In this document: piece after piece, positions 8,096 through 14,837 of the stretch
Numbering within the stretch: the first letter of the stretch is position 1
How the letters are laid out: each line of letters opens with the position of its first letter
Assembly (NCBI GenBank): GCA_014799785.1
Contig: JAAVHI010000018.1
Span: forward strand, 9,463 to 41,996
DNA: 32,534 nt
Reading direction: 5' to 3'
Source: Ruminococcus sp.
Lineage (GTDB): Bacteria; Bacillota; Clostridia; Oscillospirales; Ruminococcaceae
Notes under the pieces: model-generated
The model's database searches: none
What the model was told of the DNA's origin: nothing
Seen by the model: the letters and a program-made list of their open reading frames with translations, nothing else
Translations under genes and position numbers: made by a program

Positions 8096-8323
8096 TTAGT
8101 AGTTCATCAGTTCACGGAACGTCATGCAAGCTTTTTCTTTTCGACAGTATTTGCTTGGGTCTCCGTACTCTTTAACTTTGTCTCCGTTTGGTGTTTCTAT
8201 TATATCTTCTAACCAAACGGAAACAGCTTCATTTCTACGCCTTATTGTTATGAATACGTACCCATCATTCATAGCACGTAAGGCGTTAAATTTTGCCCTA
8301 TATGTAGCTTTCAACCTTTTCAC
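8096..8323 (-). CDS. Small hypothetical protein, up to 75 aa, first gene of the leftward operon
   Basis: Basic N terminus (KRLKATYRAKFNALRAMNDG) followed by FITIRRRNEAVSVWLEDI. The start is uncertain: GTG at 8323 lies almost on top of AAAGGA, while TTG at 8314 has a better-spaced SD. No recognised family. It lies directly downstream of the GTAC operator region, so it is probably controlled by the divergent RHH protein. Confidence 0.6.
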   Translation of the reverse strand: MKRLKATYRAKFNALRAMNDGYVFITIRRRNEAVSVWLEDIIETPNGDKVKEYGDPSKYCRKEKACMTFRELMNY

Positions 8324-8445
8324 TTCCTTTCTTTTAGTGGCTGATATCGGTATGCCTAACCGCTGTTACATCAAGGTATTTGCCATTGAAAGTTAACTTT
8401 CAATCGTTGTTGCATTGTGTCCTCTTGTGTTTTCCTTACAATATT

Positions 8446-8578
8446 ATTATACACCAGTACGAGTACAAAATAATTATGTTTGTGTAACAATTATATGTAC
8501 TTGTACTGGTACTTTTGTTAATATTTTGTGTACTTGTACGAGTACTTGACAAATGTACTTGTACTATGCTATAATGGC
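8446..8578. promoter_or_regulatory. Divergent promoter region with four GTAC operator repeats
   Basis: Repeats GTACGAGTAC (8457-8466), GTACTTGTACTGGTAC (8497-8512), GTACTTGTACGAGTAC (8530-8545) and GTACTTGTAC (8555-8564). A plus-strand promoter TTGACA (8546-8551) and TATAAT (8570-8575), spacer 18, drives the RHH gene, and the last operator copy lies inside its spacer. A minus-strand TATAAT (8451-8446) next to the first operator may drive the leftward operon; its -35 is weak. The layout fits autorepression by the RHH protein. Confidence 0.8.
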
Positions 8579-8597
8579 TTTGAAAGGTTGTGATTAC

Positions 8598-8837
8598 ATG
8601 AATATTTCAGAAGCAAGATATAAAGCTAATAGAAAATATAATGCTAAATCCTATGAGCGTTTAGCAATAGATGTCAAAAAAGGCGAACGAGACCGCCTAA
8701 AAGCCTATGCCGATAGCCAAGGCATGAGCCTAAATAACTTCGTCTGCTCCTGCCTGTCTTACTGCATATCGCAGGGAATAGACGTGTCCGCAACCCCTGC
8801 ATTGACCGAGACACTCCCAGAGGATACCGACCAATAA
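8598..8837 (+). CDS. Ribbon-helix-helix (Arc/CopG-type) DNA-binding protein
   Basis: 79 residues. Start placed at MNISEARYKANRKYN because GAAAGG lies 9 bases upstream; the longer frame begins inside the promoter. It shows the RHH pattern: a short beta strand RLAIDVKKGERD (residues 21-32), helix DRLKAYADSQG, then MSLNNFVCSCL. Such proteins bind short repeats as dimers, and the GTAC operators directly upstream are the obvious target. It probably autoregulates and controls the divergent SprT operon. The Ser/Thr-rich tail has no known role. Confidence 0.82.
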   Translation: MNISEARYKANRKYNAKSYERLAIDVKKGERDRLKAYADSQGMSLNNFVCSCLSYCISQGIDVSATPALTETLPEDTDQ

Positions 8838-8895
8838 AAGGGGATACAATTAAGGGTAAACGCCGAAAACAGCGGGCTTCTCACCCTTGCTTGTA

Positions 8896-9114
8896 GTCTG
8901 GAAAAATTCACAAGGTGTTCGCCGAAGCACCCTTGACAGTAGGTAGAGCCGTGTTACACTGTTCAGACCCTGTGGGGCTGACCCCTTGCGAAGCACGTCC
9001 GCCCTCTGGGCGGTCGTGCTTGCTGGGGTCTGCCCCCAGTCAGCCCCCAAACACGGCTCTGGGTTCATGCTGTCAAGGGTGGAGTCGGTGAACAGTTTGT
9101 GAAATTTTCCAGAC
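8896..9114. other. Giant imperfect hairpin, 219 nt, element A
   Basis: Nested complementary arms, outside to inside: GTCTGGAAAAATTCACAA/TTTGTGAAATTTTCCAGAC (one mismatch); GTTCGCCGA/TCGGTGAAC; CACCCTTGACAG/CTGTCAAGGGTG (perfect); AGAGCCGTGTT/AACACGGCTCT; GGGGCTGAC/GTCAGCCCC; tip AAGCACG-T-CCGCCC, loop TCT, GGGCGG-T-CGTGCTT. The stretch lacks a convincing gene. In filamentous phages such intergenic hairpins are packaging signals or minus-strand origins; that role is inferred. Confidence 0.85.
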
Positions 9115-9149
9115 GGAAAGCAACGGCGTGAACGTGCTTTTATTGACTA

Positions 9150-9178
9150 TTGACAAACGGATACAAGTGATGTATAAT
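9150..9178 (+). promoter_or_regulatory. Consensus promoter after the giant hairpin
   Basis: TTGACA (9150-9155) and TATAAT (9173-9178) with a 17-base spacer, both perfect, 35 bases before the 73-aa coiled-coil gene. Confidence 0.88.
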
Positions 9179-9212
9179 AAAACCAAAGATAGGGCAAGGA
9201 GAGTGTTACATA

Positions 9213-9434
9213 ATGACAACGGAAGAGATGTTGCTACAGCTTATTGAGGGTCAGAAACAAACAAATGAACGTCTTGATAAAATTGAAAATGACATATCTG
9301 ACATCAAAGAGGACATAGCCGACATAAAAGAGGAAGCCCAAATAACAAGGTTTGCCACAAATAAAAATTGTGATGCTTTGGAAAAACTTGTAAAACAGCT
9401 TGAACCTCTTAATATGATTGATGTTGAATATTAA
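9213..9434 (+). CDS. Small coiled-coil protein, 73 aa
   Basis: The sequence is a near-continuous heptad pattern (GQKQTNERLDKIENDISDIK, then EDIADIKEEAQ), so it is a predicted coiled coil, followed by LEKLVKQLEPL. No membrane segment and no known domain. It has its own consensus promoter and a terminator 8 bases after the stop, so it is a single-gene transcript that may be expressed in the prophage state. The SD AAGGAGAG lies upstream of the ATG. Similar short coiled-coil proteins are common on Clostridia mobile elements, without assigned function. Confidence 0.75.
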   Translation: MTTEEMLLQLIEGQKQTNERLDKIENDISDIKEDIADIKEEAQITRFATNKNCDALEKLVKQLEPLNMIDVEY

Positions 9435-9441
9435 AAAAATA

Positions 9442-9472
9442 ACTCCGACAAGCTTTAACAGCCTGTCGGAGT
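9442..9472. terminator. Bidirectional terminator
   Basis: A 9-bp stem ACTCCGACA/TGTCGGAGT with A-rich DNA on the left and T-rich DNA on the right, between the convergent coiled-coil and two-TM genes. Confidence 0.85.
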
Positions 9473-9475
9473 TTA

Positions 9476-9757
9476 TCATTTTTTAATATTTTCATTTAGC
9501 TTTTTAGCTGATTTTTCCAAATTGTTTGTATCAAATGTTACTGCTTTAAGCTTTCTCTTTGCTATACTTGCGTTAATACATAATATTACTAAAATTAAAA
9601 TAAGTATTCCTATTATGCTTAATAGTACTAAGTACAGTAAATTTTTAGTATGTAGATAATATCCAAATGCTACTATCAATGCTAACACGCATATATGTCC
9701 GAAAATATTAACTAATAAGTTATAAATTTTCCATATTAATTTAAAAATATGTTTCAT
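9476..9757 (-). CDS. Two-TM membrane protein next to the element A repressor
   Basis: 93 residues. Two hydrophobic segments (about 20-37, HICVLALIVAFGYYL, and 41-62, LYLVLLSIIGILILILVILCI) are followed by a basic, Lys-rich tail. No recognised family. It is co-directional with and 22 bases downstream of the XRE repressor. Element C has the same pairing (XRE then a two-TM protein at 27027), which suggests a conserved lysogeny-state module, perhaps superinfection exclusion or host modification. That role is inference only. Confidence 0.72.
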   Translation of the reverse strand: MKHIFKLIWKIYNLLVNIFGHICVLALIVAFGYYLHTKNLLYLVLLSIIGILILILVILCINASIAKRKLKAVTFDTNNLEKSAKKLNENIKK

Positions 9758-9779
9758 TAAAATTCCCTCCTCGTATGTT

Positions 9780-10142
9780 TTATATTACATCTTTGATTTG
9801 GGTATTTTCGTTTTCTTGTTCTTCAACTAATTGTTGTAGAAACAATTCTAACTTACCTTTACGCTTTTCGGATAATAATTCATAAGACTTAACTAAATGG
9901 CTTACATCTTCACTTAATTGTGATTTTGTAAGTCCTTTTTTATCGTTTGTTAATCCTGCTATATAATCAAGTGAAACTTCATAATATTTCGCTAATTTTA
10001 TAACTCTGTCAAATGGTAATTGCCTTTTGCCATTTTCGTATTGAGCATAGTATGATTGTGATGTACCTATAATTTCAGCAATTTGTGTTTGGTTTTTATC
10101 CATATCTTCTCTTAAATCTTTAAGCCTATTGTATAAATTCAC
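9780..10142 (-). CDS. XRE/Cro-CI family repressor of element A
   Basis: 120 residues, GTG start with GGAG 9 bases upstream. A helix-turn-helix spans residues ~6-60: RLKDLREDMDKNQTQIAEII, then SQSYYAQYENGKRQLPFDR and LAKYYEVSLDYIAGLT. The C-terminal ~55 residues are helical and may dimerise. It is divergent from the promoter at 10204 that leads into the structural genes, the classic prophage-repressor position. It closely resembles the element C repressor at 26789, but the operators of the two elements look different. Confidence 0.88.
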   Translation of the reverse strand: MNLYNRLKDLREDMDKNQTQIAEIIGTSQSYYAQYENGKRQLPFDRVIKLAKYYEVSLDYIAGLTNDKKGLTKSQLSEDVSHLVKSYELLSEKRKGKLELFLQQLVEEQENENTQIKDVI

Positions 10143-10203
10143 AATAAATCATCTCCAATTTTTGTTTAATAAGTAGATTATACCATAAATGAAATAAAAA
10201 GTC

Positions 10204-10232
10204 TTGACTTTAGTAGATATATAGACTATAAT
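10204..10232 (+). promoter_or_regulatory. Rightward promoter of element A lytic/structural genes
   Basis: TTGACT (10204-10209) and TATAAT (10227-10232), spacer 17. GTAGAT motifs lie within and left of it (GTAGATTATAC, then GTAGATATATAGAC) and may be repressor half-sites. Confidence 0.8.
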
Positions 10233-10277
10233 GTAATTGTGATAGTTCTTTTATGAACTAAAGGCGGTGAGAAATTA

Positions 10278-10442
10278 ATGTTCACATTTAAAGAGACAAC
10301 TATTTTAGTCTTTATGGCTTTAGGTAATTTTTGTGGTTTGTATTTTTTGTGTCGTGCAATATTCGGCACTTTCGGAACTCCTAAAAAAATCAAGGAAATT
10401 GAAAATCGCCTTTACAAACTTGAAAAAACGAATGATAAATAA
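10278..10442 (+). CDS. Small single-TM protein, 54 aa
   Basis: Translation begins MFTFKETTILVFMALGNFCG and ends RLYKLEKTNDK. One hydrophobic segment (residues ~8-28) is followed by a charged, coiled-coil-like tail. The SD AAGGCGGTGAG lies 6 bases before the ATG. It is the first gene after the rightward promoter. No family recognised. Confidence 0.65.
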   Translation: MFTFKETTILVFMALGNFCGLYFLCRAIFGTFGTPKKIKEIENRLYKLEKTNDK

Positions 10443-10936
10443 CCGCTTCTGACAAGTTGAGCATATCAGCTTGTCTCCAACCCGAAAGGGTAAACGCAGA
10501 CACCTTGTAACACTCCACTCGCAAGGAAATAGTGTTAGCGTGATTGGCTTAGCGCAAAACATGAAAAAAAGCTGCAAATAGAGTGGGGAAGCTACTGTTA
10601 AAGCAATGCTGTAACTGCTCCAGTTAAAGAGGGTAAAGAAAACGGACAGAACAAGTCTAAAAAACTCGTCAGCAAGTGAGACGAAAAACAGGTGTGTCAA
10701 GGAAAAGACATAAAAATCCAAGGGGTGAGATGATGGAAGCAACTTCTTGTAAAAATACTCTGCTTTCAGTCTGCTACGAGACTTATCGCTGTAGCGTAGC
10801 CCGCGAGGTAGGAAGTCCTCTGCTTTCAGGTTGCAGGCTAAAACCGTAGTCAATGGTACAGCCGTAGTTTTTACCTGTCTCTACGGCTGATACCAAACTA
10901 ATTACAGGTAAAAAAACTGAATAAGGAGAAAATGTT
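10443..10936 (+). other. Structured ~490-nt leader without a gene, upstream of the ssDNA-binding gene
   Basis: No convincing frame. Several hairpins can be drawn: GACAAG/CTTGTC (10451-10475), CCC-GAAA-GGG near 10481, and AACACT/AGTGTT further on. The 12-mer CTCTGCTTTCAG occurs twice (10758 and 10818). The last part can form a pseudoknot (listed separately). It could be an origin region or an RNA leader; I do not recognise a known RNA class. Confidence 0.5.
10860..10914 (+). promoter_or_regulatory. Possible H-type pseudoknot before the ssDNA-binding gene
   Basis: Stem 1: AGCCGTAG (10860-10867) with CTACGGCT (10881-10888). Stem 2: TTTTTACCTGT (10868-10878) with ACAGGTAAAAA (10904-10914). Both are perfect, and the order a-b-a'-b' is that of a pseudoknot or of two alternative hairpins. 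The SD AAGGAG follows 8 bases later. Confidence 0.65.
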
Positions 10937-11269
10937 ATGCGTGCAAAATTAGTCGGGCTCGTTGAAAAACAGGGCGTATTTGAGGGAAAGCCGTATCATT
11001 CAATCAAACTCCATTGTATTGCTCCCAGTGATGATAAGGATTTCCATGGCTGGCGTGTGCTTGACCCTAAAAACACATCTATTAAGTATGACCGTCTTCC
11101 GTTCGTTGTCGGTCGTCTTATGGAGTTGTCCGAACTTATTACATATGTCGGCTCAGAAATCGACATTCAGTTCAACGACAACAAACAGATCGTCGGTTTG
11201 AAGTTCGACTTTGACGAGGGTTGGAAAACCCCTGCCGAAGCTGAAAAAGCCGAAACTAAAGGCAAGTAA
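10937..11269 (+). CDS. Single-stranded-DNA-binding protein, inovirus gpV-like (element A)
   Basis: 110 residues, beta-rich: MRAKLVGLVEKQGVFEGKPYHS, then IKLHC and GSEIDIQFNDNKQIVGLKF, an OB-fold-like pattern, with an acidic/Lys tail (EAEKAETKGK). It lies directly upstream of the rep gene, where filamentous phages keep the protein that coats progeny ssDNA and represses Rep translation. The element C gene at 26360 has the same position. Assignment rests on context and pattern; no strict motif exists for this family. SD AAGGAG, 8 bases upstream. Confidence 0.65.
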   Translation: MRAKLVGLVEKQGVFEGKPYHSIKLHCIAPSDDKDFHGWRVLDPKNTSIKYDRLPFVVGRLMELSELITYVGSEIDIQFNDNKQIVGLKFDFDEGWKTPAEAEKAETKGK

Positions 11270-11270
11270 A

Positions 11271-11352
11271 GGGCGCACGGCGACAGCCGAAAATAACGCT
11301 TTTGTGGCTACTCGATATTAACCACAAAAAGTGCTCAAAGGGGAATGCGCCC
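11271..11352 (+). promoter_or_regulatory. Folded rep leader with phiX174-like nick motif (candidate replication origin)
   Basis: GGGCGCA (11271-11277) pairs with TGCGCCC (11346-11352), enclosing a hairpin CTTTTGTGG/CCACAAAAAG (11299-11331, one bulged A). The loop reads CTACTCGATATTAA, which closely matches the phiX174 gpA cleavage region (CAACTTG^ATATTAA, known). It lies just before an HUH Rep gene, so it is a good candidate for the plus-strand origin. The outer stem also covers the first rep ATG. Confidence 0.6.
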
Positions 11353-12097
11353 CATGAAGTGGAACGTCAAGTGTAAAGTTTATCCCGACGGCTCTACTAA
11401 CACTATTTACTGTAACCAGAGGATTTTCAATGATACGCCAACGGAGCGAAAACCGAAAGAAAATAAGTCAGACGAAAACCCTCTGTCTCCTCGTAAAACT
11501 GTAACAGTAGGGAAGTCGGGTGTAACTGACGAAGTGAGGGCTGATAGTTTAAAACGTGCAAAAGACAAGATACAAGATATCGTTTTATGTAACAATTTCG
11601 ATTATTTTGTCACCCTTACATTTAACCCCGAAAAGGTAGACAGCTTTAATGTTGAAGCCGTTAAAACAGTCATAAAAAATTGGCTTAGAAATGGAGTTCA
11701 ACGTCAAAATTTCAAATACGTTGCAATACCCGAATACCACAAAAGCGGTCGTATCCATTTACACGCTTTAATGTCGGGCGACTTAAAGCTTTCAGACAGC
11801 GGACACAGACACAACGGAAAGATAATTTATAACATAACAGACTGGCAGGAAAAATTTGGATTTTGCACAGCAATTCCGATTGACGGAAACATTAACGCAC
11901 TAAGCTATTACATAACAAAATACATCACTAAAGGAAATGACAAAATTTTCGGTCGTTTCTACTGGTCAAGCAAAAACTTAAAACGTGAACCCGAAATATT
12001 CTACGGCATGACCGATTTTGGCAACGTTAATCAGTTTGAATATAAGGTAGAGGGAACGACACGCAGATTAAAATATGAATCCGATTTCAAGTATTAA
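11345..12097 (+). CDS. rep: HUH rolling-circle replication initiator (element A)
   Basis: 250 residues from the first ATG; ATG at 11354 (residue 4) is better spaced from AAAGGGG and may be the true start. Motif 1 DYFVTLTFNP (~86-95), HUH motif RIHLHAL (His 138 and 140) and the tyrosine helix LSYYITKYITK (~186-196) define the G2P/ORF2-type HUH endonuclease. It would nick the origin, attach covalently through Tyr and drive rolling-circle synthesis. The same family, clearly divergent, is encoded by element B. Element C uses a different Rep family. Confidence 0.9.
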   Translation: MRPMKWNVKCKVYPDGSTNTIYCNQRIFNDTPTERKPKENKSDENPLSPRKTVTVGKSGVTDEVRADSLKRAKDKIQDIVLCNNFDYFVTLTFNPEKVDSFNVEAVKTVIKNWLRNGVQRQNFKYVAIPEYHKSGRIHLHALMSGDLKLSDSGHRHNGKIIYNITDWQEKFGFCTAIPIDGNINALSYYITKYITKGNDKIFGRFYWSSKNLKREPEIFYGMTDFGNVNQFEYKVEGTTRRLKYESDFKY

Positions 12098-12135
12098 CTA
12101 TTTTGTAAGTTAACTTTCAAAAAGGCGGTGAAGTA

Positions 12136-12501
12136 ATGGAAGTCATTGAAACTGTTATAACCATAACCGAAATAGCCGATTTACTTAAAAGTATTTTCGA
12201 CAGTGATGGTGACGGTGAAGTTATATCACAAGAGTTAATTAACGTTATCGACAGCTTCGGCAATGGTGAAGCAGGGGACAATGACATAGAAACGCTTCTC
12301 GTCGATATTAAGTCATCTCTTACATATAACGAAGATTATACGGCATTGCAGGAAATTTCTTCTCGTCTTGAATTGATTGACACAAGGCTTGACACTGAAT
12401 TCACTGTTCTAAATTCTTCTATCGGCTTTATAGCAACTGGTATAATTACTATTTTTGTTTGGAAGTTTTTTTCTTGGATAACACACCTTATATCTGTTTA
12501 A
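12136..12501 (+). CDS. Small TM protein with an EF-hand-like calcium loop
   Basis: 121 residues. Residues ~22-33 read DSDGDGEVISQE, matching the EF-hand loop rule (Asp at 1, 3 and 5, Gly at 6, hydrophobic at 8, Glu at 12). A helical middle (LQEISSRLELIDTRLDTEF) precedes a C-terminal TM segment (IGFIATGIITIFVWKFFSW). First gene of the structural block, just after a copy of the AAGTTAACTTTCAA repeat and a strong SD (AAAGGCGGTGA). Element C has a coiled-coil/TM protein in the same place (26002). It may be a minor virion or assembly protein; calcium binding is inferred. Confidence 0.7.
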   Translation: MEVIETVITITEIADLLKSIFDSDGDGEVISQELINVIDSFGNGEAGDNDIETLLVDIKSSLTYNEDYTALQEISSRLELIDTRLDTEFTVLNSSIGFIATGIITIFVWKFFSWITHLISV

Positions 12502-12515
12502 AGAGGTGAATTATA

Positions 12516-12680
12516 ATGTATGATGAAATTATAAACAGTATTTCATATTCAATAGCATTTGACAATAATTCTTTTGTTACTTCTGTTTTTGAATTTTGCA
12601 ATGCTAATTCACTTTCTTTTTTTGGCATTTTAGGTGTTATTATCGGAGTTAAGTTTTTAAAGAGTGCTTTTTCTGTTTAA
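12516..12680 (+). CDS. Small hydrophobic protein, 54 aa
   Basis: Translation begins MYDEIINSISYSIAFDNNSF and ends GVKFLKSAFSV. The C-terminal half is one TM segment (LSFFGILGVIIGVKFL). SD AAAGAGGTGA, 7 bases before the ATG. It lies between the EF-hand-like protein and the major coat gene, so it may be a minor coat (pVII/pIX-like) protein or a second coat-like protein. No signal peptide is evident. Confidence 0.65.
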   Translation: MYDEIINSISYSIAFDNNSFVTSVFEFCNANSLSFFGILGVIIGVKFLKSAFSV

Positions 12681-12737
12681 TTTAGGTGTTAACGGTCTTT
12701 ACAACCGTTTACATAAATTTTTAAAGGAGGTAATGTC

Positions 12738-13040
12738 ATGAACATTACGAATGTTAAAAGCAAGGTTTCTGCTATTGCGGATAAGGTTTCCAACAGTAAG
12801 ATTTATAAGGCTGTTGAACGTGGCGCAGTTGTCGGCTCTGCTACTCTTATGGGCGTTGGTATGTCTGCCGTTAACGCATTTGCTGTTGACGCCGATAATA
12901 CTCTCCTCAACTCTATAACGGTGGACACGGCTGATATTCTCAACAAAGCGCAGCCTTTTATCACGCCCGCTATTACCGTTCTCTGCTGTGTCGGCGGCAT
13001 GAAGCTCGGTATGCGTTTCCTCCGCAGTTCTATGCACTAA
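12738..13040 (+). CDS. Major coat protein precursor, pVIII-like (element A)
   Basis: 100 residues. A long basic leader with hydrophobic core ends at NAFA, giving a predicted cleavage after residue 49 and a mature protein of ~51 residues: acidic N terminus (VDADNTLLNSITVD), one TM helix (about PAITVLCCVGGMKLG) and a basic C terminus (MKLGMRFLRSS). This is the pVIII layout in which the basic end faces the ssDNA. Strong SD AAAGGAGG. A hairpin follows the stop, as after gene VIII of Ff phages. The mature protein is unlike that of element C beyond this layout. Confidence 0.85.
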   Translation: MNITNVKSKVSAIADKVSNSKIYKAVERGAVVGSATLMGVGMSAVNAFAVDADNTLLNSITVDTADILNKAQPFITPAITVLCCVGGMKLGMRFLRSSMH

Positions 13041-13050
13041 TCTTTCTAAA

Positions 13051-13084
13051 GGGCGCGGACTAATCATCTGCGCCCTGCGCTTTT
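13051..13084 (+). terminator. Hairpin after the coat gene
   Basis: GGGCGC (13051-13056) pairs with GCGCCC (13070-13075); TTTT follows at 13081. It probably attenuates transcription so that coat mRNA exceeds that of the minor proteins downstream, as known in Ff phages. Confidence 0.7.
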
Positions 13085-13102
13085 ATAAGGGGTGATTTCA
13101 TA

Positions 13103-13243
13103 ATGATGTATCCTATTTATCCTAACTATGGCTTTATGTATCCTGTTGTACAAGAACATTCAGTAGCAAGCGTACTTGTTTCGGGTTTCCTTATAATACT
13201 TCTGATAATCATACTTTCCAGTATCGGCGGTGAAAAGAAATGA
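13103..13243 (+). CDS. Tiny membrane protein, 46 aa (minor coat candidate)
   Basis: Translation begins MMYPIYPNYGFMYPVVQEHS with a Tyr/Pro-rich N terminus, then one TM helix (SVLVSGFLIILLIIIL) and GGEKK. SD AAGGGGTGA lies upstream. Its stop overlaps the start of the pIII-like gene (ATGA), so translation is coupled. Size and position between coat and pIII-like genes match pVII/pIX-type proteins. Confidence 0.72.
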   Translation: MMYPIYPNYGFMYPVVQEHSVASVLVSGFLIILLIIILSSIGGEKK

Positions 13244-14607
13244 AATTGAAAGTTAACTTACAAAAAATAATTGCTGTAGCCGTTTCTACAGCTGTAATAA
13301 CTTTTGCTTTTGCTTCTTTTCCCGCTTTTGCTGACAGCGAACCAATAATGACAAATCAAGAATACTATGCCGCTCAGTCGTACTTGATAGCAAAGTACAA
13401 AGATGGCAAAATCAGCTATAGCGAATTTCAGCAGCAGTCGCAAGCTGTAACAGACGAATTTGTTACTAACAATACTGTAGGCGGCGTATTACAAGCAGGA
13501 GCATTAAACGCAAGTAATACATTCAATGCAGTCTCTCAGAAAATCGGAAATACTGTACAAAAGTACGGAGATGTCGCCCGTGAATATATTGATGATTATG
13601 TATCAAATTTTTTTGACAGTTACACAAAATTGAACAATGAGCCTGTTTTTGATTTCCAAGGCAGGGGAGCAGGATATAGAATACCTTTCTCGAATTATGG
13701 AAACGGAAAAATAGACGGTTATGAGATATATCGTTGCGATTATGTAGAAATAGTTGACGGTGGAGGTTATATCTATTATAGGTTTTACAATGTCCACCGT
13801 GATATTTACCGTCTTGATGGTTCATTTTGGTTTACAAGAGGTGATAATAATATTGTCACTCACGAGCCTAAAGATGGTGAAAAAAGATATGGCGATTGGC
13901 GTTATGCAAATGACGGAACACAAGCTGACACAGATGATGAGTTTGAAACAATATCCGACTATGATTTCTCACAAGCTTCCGAAAGGGAGCTTGAAGAACT
14001 CTTGAAAAAACTGCTTAATGAAATGGAACTGAAAGAACCCGATTTATCCAGTATTGATGGGCTTTTAAATGCTATTTACGCAAGGCTCGGTACTCTTGAC
14101 AGTGATAACGATAATTCTCTGCTTTCTCAGATTTTAACAGCTATAGAAGCTATTAAGCTTGAAAATACAGATAATTCAGAATTGCTTGAAACCTTAGAAA
14201 GTTTAAAAGATTCCCTTGTTTATGATGACGGGGAAAAAGTAGAAACAATTGCCGAACAATTAAAAAAGATAATAGATAATCAATTAACTGTTGATGATTT
14301 TACTATAGATGATGAACTTTATAATAACAAAATGGAAGTTTTAAAGCTTCGTTTTATGGGTAAATTTTCATTTATTCATGATTTAAGCGATTTTGTAACT
14401 TATATATTCAATTCTTACAGTAATAGTTTTGATAGTCCCGAAATTAATTTTACTTACGGCGGTAATTCATATTCTGTAAATCTTGATTACTATAAAGACA
14501 TTCTGCCTTTGGTTCAGTGCATTATAGCAGTATTTATTTACATTACATATGCCTATCATACATACAGAAAAATCCCATCTTATATTAACGGCGGTGATAA
14601 TGAATGA
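13240..14607 (+). CDS. pIII-like adsorption/minor coat protein (element A)
   Basis: 455 residues. Signal peptide 1-31 (cut after FPAFA), N-terminal domain to ~138, a conserved block at 139-234 (from FQGRGAGYRIPFSNYGNG to DGTQADTDDE), an acidic helical stretch (~240-360) and a C-terminal TM anchor (~LPLVQCIIAVFIYITYAY) followed by a short basic tail. This is the order of a phage pIII: exported receptor-binding region, linker, membrane anchor. The conserved block is ~80% identical by eye to residues 152-247 of the element C protein (23349), while the flanks are not alignable. The first codons coincide with a copy of the AAGTTAAC repeat. Confidence 0.8.
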   Translation: MKLKVNLQKIIAVAVSTAVITFAFASFPAFADSEPIMTNQEYYAAQSYLIAKYKDGKISYSEFQQQSQAVTDEFVTNNTVGGVLQAGALNASNTFNAVSQKIGNTVQKYGDVAREYIDDYVSNFFDSYTKLNNEPVFDFQGRGAGYRIPFSNYGNGKIDGYEIYRCDYVEIVDGGGYIYYRFYNVHRDIYRLDGSFWFTRGDNNIVTHEPKDGEKRYGDWRYANDGTQADTDDEFETISDYDFSQASERELEELLKKLLNEMELKEPDLSSIDGLLNAIYARLGTLDSDNDNSLLSQILTAIEAIKLENTDNSELLETLESLKDSLVYDDGEKVETIAEQLKKIIDNQLTVDDFTIDDELYNNKMEVLKLRFMGKFSFIHDLSDFVTYIFNSYSNSFDSPEINFTYGGNSYSVNLDYYKDILPLVQCIIAVFIYITYAYHTYRKIPSYINGGDNE

Positions 14608-14837
14608 TTGATAAATTGTTAGATAGTTTATACAATTTTTCACTTAATGCAATTGACGGTTTGCCTGATGTTAACGGCTTCGATATTCCTGATGTCGTAT
14701 ATGACGGTATCGGAAATATTTTTCAGTTCGTCGGTTGGTTAATGCCTTATCGTGTCTATTTACCGCTTATTACTTTTATCCTCTCGCTTACAGCCTTTCG
14801 CATAGCATATGCTGTTTATCTTCACTTTAAAAAATAA
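14604..14837 (+). CDS. pVI-like minor membrane protein, 77 aa (element A)
   Basis: Translation begins MIDKLLDSLYNFSLNAIDGL. It contains IFQFVGWLMPYRVYLPLITF and a second hydrophobic stretch (ILSLTAFRIAYAVYL). It overlaps the pIII-like gene by four bases (ATGA). In Ff phages gene VI follows gene III, and both products cap the same virion end. The element C counterpart at 23107 has the same position, size and a similar WFIPIDTMLS patch. Confidence 0.75.
   Translation: MIDKLLDSLYNFSLNAIDGLPDVNGFDIPDVVYDGIGNIFQFVGWLMPYRVYLPLITFILSLTAFRIAYAVYLHFKK

Noticed and set aside
8850..9068. Minus-strand 72-aa frame (MNPEPCLGADWGQ...)
   Set aside because: It lies inside the giant hairpin; the open frame is explained by the inverted-repeat composition and has no SD.
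10320..10853. Minus-strand 177-aa frame opposite the ssDNA-binding leader
   Set aside because: It overlaps the real 54-aa gene and structured leader antisense, has no SD, and its composition is unlike the neighbours.
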